Below, piece after piece: positions 32,879 to 35,214 of a stretch of 35,214 bases of DNA. Under the pieces are notes generated by a model. The model had not been told where the DNA came from. It saw only the letters and a program-made list of their open reading frames with translations, and did not search any database. Source of the DNA: Henriciella sp. (lineage in GTDB: Bacteria; Pseudomonadota; Alphaproteobacteria; Caulobacterales; Hyphomonadaceae); assembly GCA_002733705.1 (NCBI GenBank), contig NVWP01000008.1, positions 1-35,214 on the forward strand, written 5' to 3'. The first letter of the stretch is position 1; each line of letters begins with the position of its first letter. The translations under genes and the position numbers were made by a program.

Positions 32879-34213
32879 CTATTCTTCGTCTTCGCTCAGA
32901 AGCTCCTCGCGGGAGACTTTCTCTTCCTCGATCTCAACCGTGTCGAGGAGGTGGTCGACAACCTTGTCCTCATAGATCGGGGCACGCAGCTGGGCCATGG
33001 CGTTCTCATTCTTCTGGAAGAATTCGAGCACCTGACGCTCCTGACCCGGATAGCGCTGGGCTTCGCGGATGAGCGCCTGCTGGACTTCCTGCTCGGAAAT
33101 CTTGATCTCCTGAAGGCGGCCGATTTCGGCGAGGACGAGGCCGAGGCGCACGCGGCGCTCTGCGATCTTGCGATACTCTTCCTTCAGCTCGTCCTCAGAC
33201 TTGTCCTTGTCCTCGTCGCTGACGCGGCCGGCATCCATTTCGGACTGAAGCTGCTGCCAGATCTGGTCGAATTCCATGTTGACCATTTTTGGCGGCAGCT
33301 CGAAGTCGTGACGCTCATCGAGTGCGTCGAGAAGATGACGCTTGGCCTTTGCGCGCGAGGCGTTGTCAAGCTCTTGCTGAAGCTGGGTCTTCAGCATGTC
33401 TTTCAGTTCTTCGAGCGAGTCGATGCCAAGGCCCTTGGCGAACTCTTCATCGATGTCCGGCTTCTTCGGCGCGCGGACCTCATTGACCTTCACTTCGAAG
33501 ACAGCGGCCTTACCGGCGAGATGCTCAGCCTGGTATTCTTCAGGGAAGGTAACCTCGACGTCCTTTTCCTCACCGGTCTTGAGGCCGATGAGCTGGTCTT
33601 CGAAGCCCGGAATGAAGCTGCCGGAGCCGAGGACCAGCGTGTGGCCTTCTGCGGCGCCGCCTTCGAAAGGCTCGCCATCAATCTTGCCCAGGAAGTCGAT
33701 GACCACGGCGTCGCCTTCGCGCGCCTTTGCGGTCTTTCCGCGGGCCTCATACTTCATGTTATTCTCGGCGACCTGATCGAGCGTCTCTTCGAGTTGCGCG
33801 TCATCGACTTCGGCGACTGGCTTCTTGATCTTGATGCCCGACATGTCGGCCGGTTCGAAGTCCGGCATGACATCGACATGCATGTGGTAAGCGAGGTCTT
33901 CTTCGCCCTCGAGCACTTTCTCCATGTCGCTTTCCATGTGCATGTCCGGCTGGGAAGCGGGGCGCACATCGGCGTCGGTGATGGCCTTTTCGGAGGACTC
34001 TTTCATGGCCGCTTCGACCACTTCGCCCATGATCGACTTGCCGAACATCTTGCGCACGTGGGAGGCGGGCACCTTGCCGGGGCGGAAGCCCTTGAGGCGC
34101 ATCTGCGGGCGAATCTCCTCGATCCGCTCATCGAGACGCGTTTTCAGCTCACTTGCAGGCACCTTGACCTTGTAAGTGCGGCTCAGGCCATCAGTCGTTT
34201 CGGTGCATTCCAT
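32879..34213 (-). CDS. tig: Trigger factor, ribosome-associated chaperone and prolyl isomerase
   Basis: 444 residues. The N-terminal ribosome-docking domain carries the signature GFRPGKVP (near residue 43). The FKBP-type isomerase domain is in the middle (GDAVVIDFLGKIDGEPFEGG, LVLGSGSFIPGFEDQLIGL), and the helical C-terminal chaperone domain ends in an acidic tail (EELLSEDEE). It binds nascent chains at the ribosome exit. It stands alone between the terminator and a tRNA gene. Confidence 0.95.
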   Translation of the reverse strand: MECTETTDGLSRTYKVKVPASELKTRLDERIEEIRPQMRLKGFRPGKVPASHVRKMFGKSIMGEVVEAAMKESSEKAITDADVRPASQPDMHMESDMEKVLEGEEDLAYHMHVDVMPDFEPADMSGIKIKKPVAEVDDAQLEETLDQVAENNMKYEARGKTAKAREGDAVVIDFLGKIDGEPFEGGAAEGHTLVLGSGSFIPGFEDQLIGLKTGEEKDVEVTFPEEYQAEHLAGKAAVFEVKVNEVRAPKKPDIDEEFAKGLGIDSLEELKDMLKTQLQQELDNASRAKAKRHLLDALDERHDFELPPKMVNMEFDQIWQQLQSEMDAGRVSDEDKDKSEDELKEEYRKIAERRVRLGLVLAEIGRLQEIKISEQEVQQALIREAQRYPGQERQVLEFFQKNENAMAQLRAPIYEDKVVDHLLDTVEIEEEKVSREELLSEDEE

Positions 34214-34280
34214 CTTGTCATTCCTTGTGCCGTTGAGCCCCGTGGCTTTAGGCTTTGGCGTTGGTTTTTCCTAGAAGCGG

Positions 34281-34297
34281 CGCTGTATGTCACAGCG
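34281..34297. other. Inverted repeat upstream of tig
   Basis: CGCTGT (34281-34286) and ACAGCG (34292-34297) with a 5-base spacer, about 68 bases before the tig start. It could be an operator or leader hairpin. Confidence 0.3.
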
Positions 34298-34346
34298 GGT
34301 CTGGACTGTCCATGCGTGCCGCTGAAGCAATTTCATATGGCGCGAT

Positions 34347-34366
34347 AGCCCCGCCGTAGCGGGGCT
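34347..34366 (-). terminator. GC-rich hairpin after tRNA-Leu
   Basis: AGCCCCGC (34347-34354) and GCGGGGCT (34359-34366) with a 4-base loop, 8 bases beyond the tRNA 3' end on the minus strand. No T-run follows, so it may be a processing or weak termination signal. Confidence 0.45.
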
Positions 34367-34374
34367 TTGGGGGC

Positions 34375-34459
34375 TGGTGCGGATGGAGGGACTTGAACCC
34401 CCACGCCTCGCGGCGCCAGAACCTAAATCTGGTGCGTCTACCAATTTCGCCACATCCGC
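34375..34459 (-). tRNA. tRNA-Leu (anticodon UAG)
   Basis: 85 bases including an encoded CCA. The acceptor stem is GCGGATG/CATCCGC, the D-arm contains AAATTGGTAGACGC, and the anticodon arm CCAGA-TTTAGGT-TCTGG has anticodon TAG (reads CUN leucine codons). A long variable arm (GCCGCGAGGCGT) marks a class II tRNA and fits leucine. The T-arm is GGGGG-TTCAAGT-CCCTC. Confidence 0.97.
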
Positions 34460-34508
34460 ACATGGGCCAACGCCAGAGCTGGTCTCCTACTTGTGCGGCA
34501 GGGGCCTA

Positions 34509-35214
34509 TCAAGCGCGTCTTGCATAAAATTCAGCCAGCAGTCCGGGCAGGGCGTCTGGCAGATCTTCGGAGATGAGGCCGGGTCCTAGGCGGCGGGCAA
34601 TCTCGCCATGGGTCCAGGCGCCCGCGCAGGCCGCCTTGAACGCATCAAGGCCCTGCGCGATGAGGCCGGCGATCATGCCGGCGAGGACGTCGCCGCTGCC
34701 AGCTGTCGCAAGAAACGGGGAGGCGTGGCGGTTGAGCACAAGCTGACCATCTGGCGCGGCGATCAGCGTTTCATTGCCTTTCAGGAGCACAACCGCCCCG
34801 GACCGGGCTGCCGCGATGGCGGTCGCTTCCGGGCGGCTGTACTTGTCGAGAAGCCCGGGAAACACGCGCGCGAACTCCCCCTCATGCGGGGTCAGGACTG
34901 TGGGATGGATGATCGCGTCGAACAACGTCTTCGGGTCGTCCTTGAAGACGGTGAGCGCATCTGCGTCGAGGACCGCGGCGCCTGCCTTGTCCAGTACGGT
35001 CAGAGTATTGTCGCGGGTGGCGTCGCTGACGCCGGCTGCAGGGCCGATAAGAACGCATTTGCAGCTTTCCGCGAGCTCACCCAGGGCTTCGGGGGAGCCG
35101 AAGGGCTTCACCATGACGGCAGTCTCATGGGCCGCATTCACAAGCGTGGCAGATGGCGGGCAGAACAGGGTGGCGAGGCCGGCCCCGATGCGAAGGCCAG
35201 CACGGGCCGCGAGG
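34509..35214 (-). CDS. nnrD: ADP/ATP-dependent NAD(P)H-hydrate dehydratase, C-terminal part (5' end beyond the window)
   Basis: The open frame reaches the right edge, so about 234 C-terminal residues are visible. This kinase-like (ribokinase fold) enzyme repairs hydrated NAD(P)H using ADP or ATP. Motifs: VLDADALTVF, LTPHEGEFARVFPG, VVLLKGNETLIAAPDG and the catalytic ATAGSGDVLAGMIAGL, whose GSGD aspartate is the base. In many bacteria this is the second half of a bifunctional protein with the epimerase NnrE; whether the N-terminal half is present cannot be seen here. Confidence 0.92.
   Translation of the reverse strand, partial: LAARAGLRIGAGLATLFCPPSATLVNAAHETAVMVKPFGSPEALGELAESCKCVLIGPAAGVSDATRDNTLTVLDKAGAAVLDADALTVFKDDPKTLFDAIIHPTVLTPHEGEFARVFPGLLDKYSRPEATAIAAARSGAVVLLKGNETLIAAPDGQLVLNRHASPFLATAGSGDVLAGMIAGLIAQGLDAFKAACAGAWTHGEIARRLGPGLISEDLPDALPGLLAEFYARRA

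Noticed and set aside
32951-34348. A 465-residue plus-strand open frame
   Set aside because: Antisense to tig; composition is what the reverse complement of a Glu-rich gene gives.
34271-34453. A 60-residue minus-strand frame starting MAKLVDAPDLGSGAARRGG
   Set aside because: It is the conceptual translation of the tRNA-Leu gene and its flank, a well-known artefact.
1-35214. Defence island, prophage, integron or CRISPR content
   Set aside because: No recombinase, transposase, phage structural gene, repeat-spacer array or toxin-antitoxin pair was found on either strand.

Overview
The window reads as chromosomal DNA of a GC-rich alphaproteobacterium, most likely Hyphomonadaceae or a close relative. 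This is inferred from several things together: one bifunctional RelA/SpoT-type enzyme downstream of rpoZ, an Asp-type (non-zinc) HemB, a Bpt leucyl-transferase, a ParC/ParE pair, and the order rpoZ-rsh-pyrE-acpS-rnc-era-recO-(extensin-like)-parC. Genes are tightly packed, often with 1 to 11 base overlaps. No phage, insertion sequence, CRISPR array or recognisable defence locus was seen.

Layout. 1-394: 3' end of a gene that joins an alpha/beta-hydrolase (Abhydrolase_9-like) tail to a NUDIX-like tail. 395-3087 (minus): two coupled exported amidohydrolases, the second lacking the metal-binding motif. 3209-4132 (minus): JmjC/cupin-like protein. 4241-6238 (minus): parE. 6359-7586 (minus): type-5 uracil-DNA glycosylase overlapping a NYN-domain nuclease-like gene. 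7717-13765 (plus): rpoZ, rsh, pyrE, acpS, rnc, era, recO, a stringent-response, nucleotide and RNA-maturation block that lacks the pdxJ and lepB genes often found inside it. 13762-14460 (minus): extensin-like protein. 14540-17401 (plus): parC and a LemA-family gene, closed by a strong terminator. 17468-20832 (minus): a TRAP transporter operon (binding protein, small and large permease) resembling the 2-oxo acid/mannitol type. 20885-24230 (minus): bpt, a SLC13-type transporter with RCK_C domains, and an orphan MotB-like protein. 24412-26284 (plus): 3-hydroxyisobutyrate-dehydrogenase-type enzyme and a DUF389 membrane protein. 26327-29089 (minus): dacB (PBP4), hemB and a decayed GNAT acetyltransferase. 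29177-30252: divergent PilZ and MarR-type genes. 30298-32823: outer-membrane barrel-like protein, cytochrome c lipoprotein (minus) and an exported protein with one SdrD_B-like domain. 32879 to end (minus): tig, tRNA-Leu(UAG) and the 3' part of nnrD.

Most of the window is housekeeping. The least explained parts are the fused gene at the left edge, the catalytically degenerate amidohydrolase partner, the broken GNAT gene beside hemB, the palindrome-rich intergenic DNA before the cytochrome c and MarR genes, and the secreted SdrD_B-like protein. I did not find a convincing new multi-gene system.
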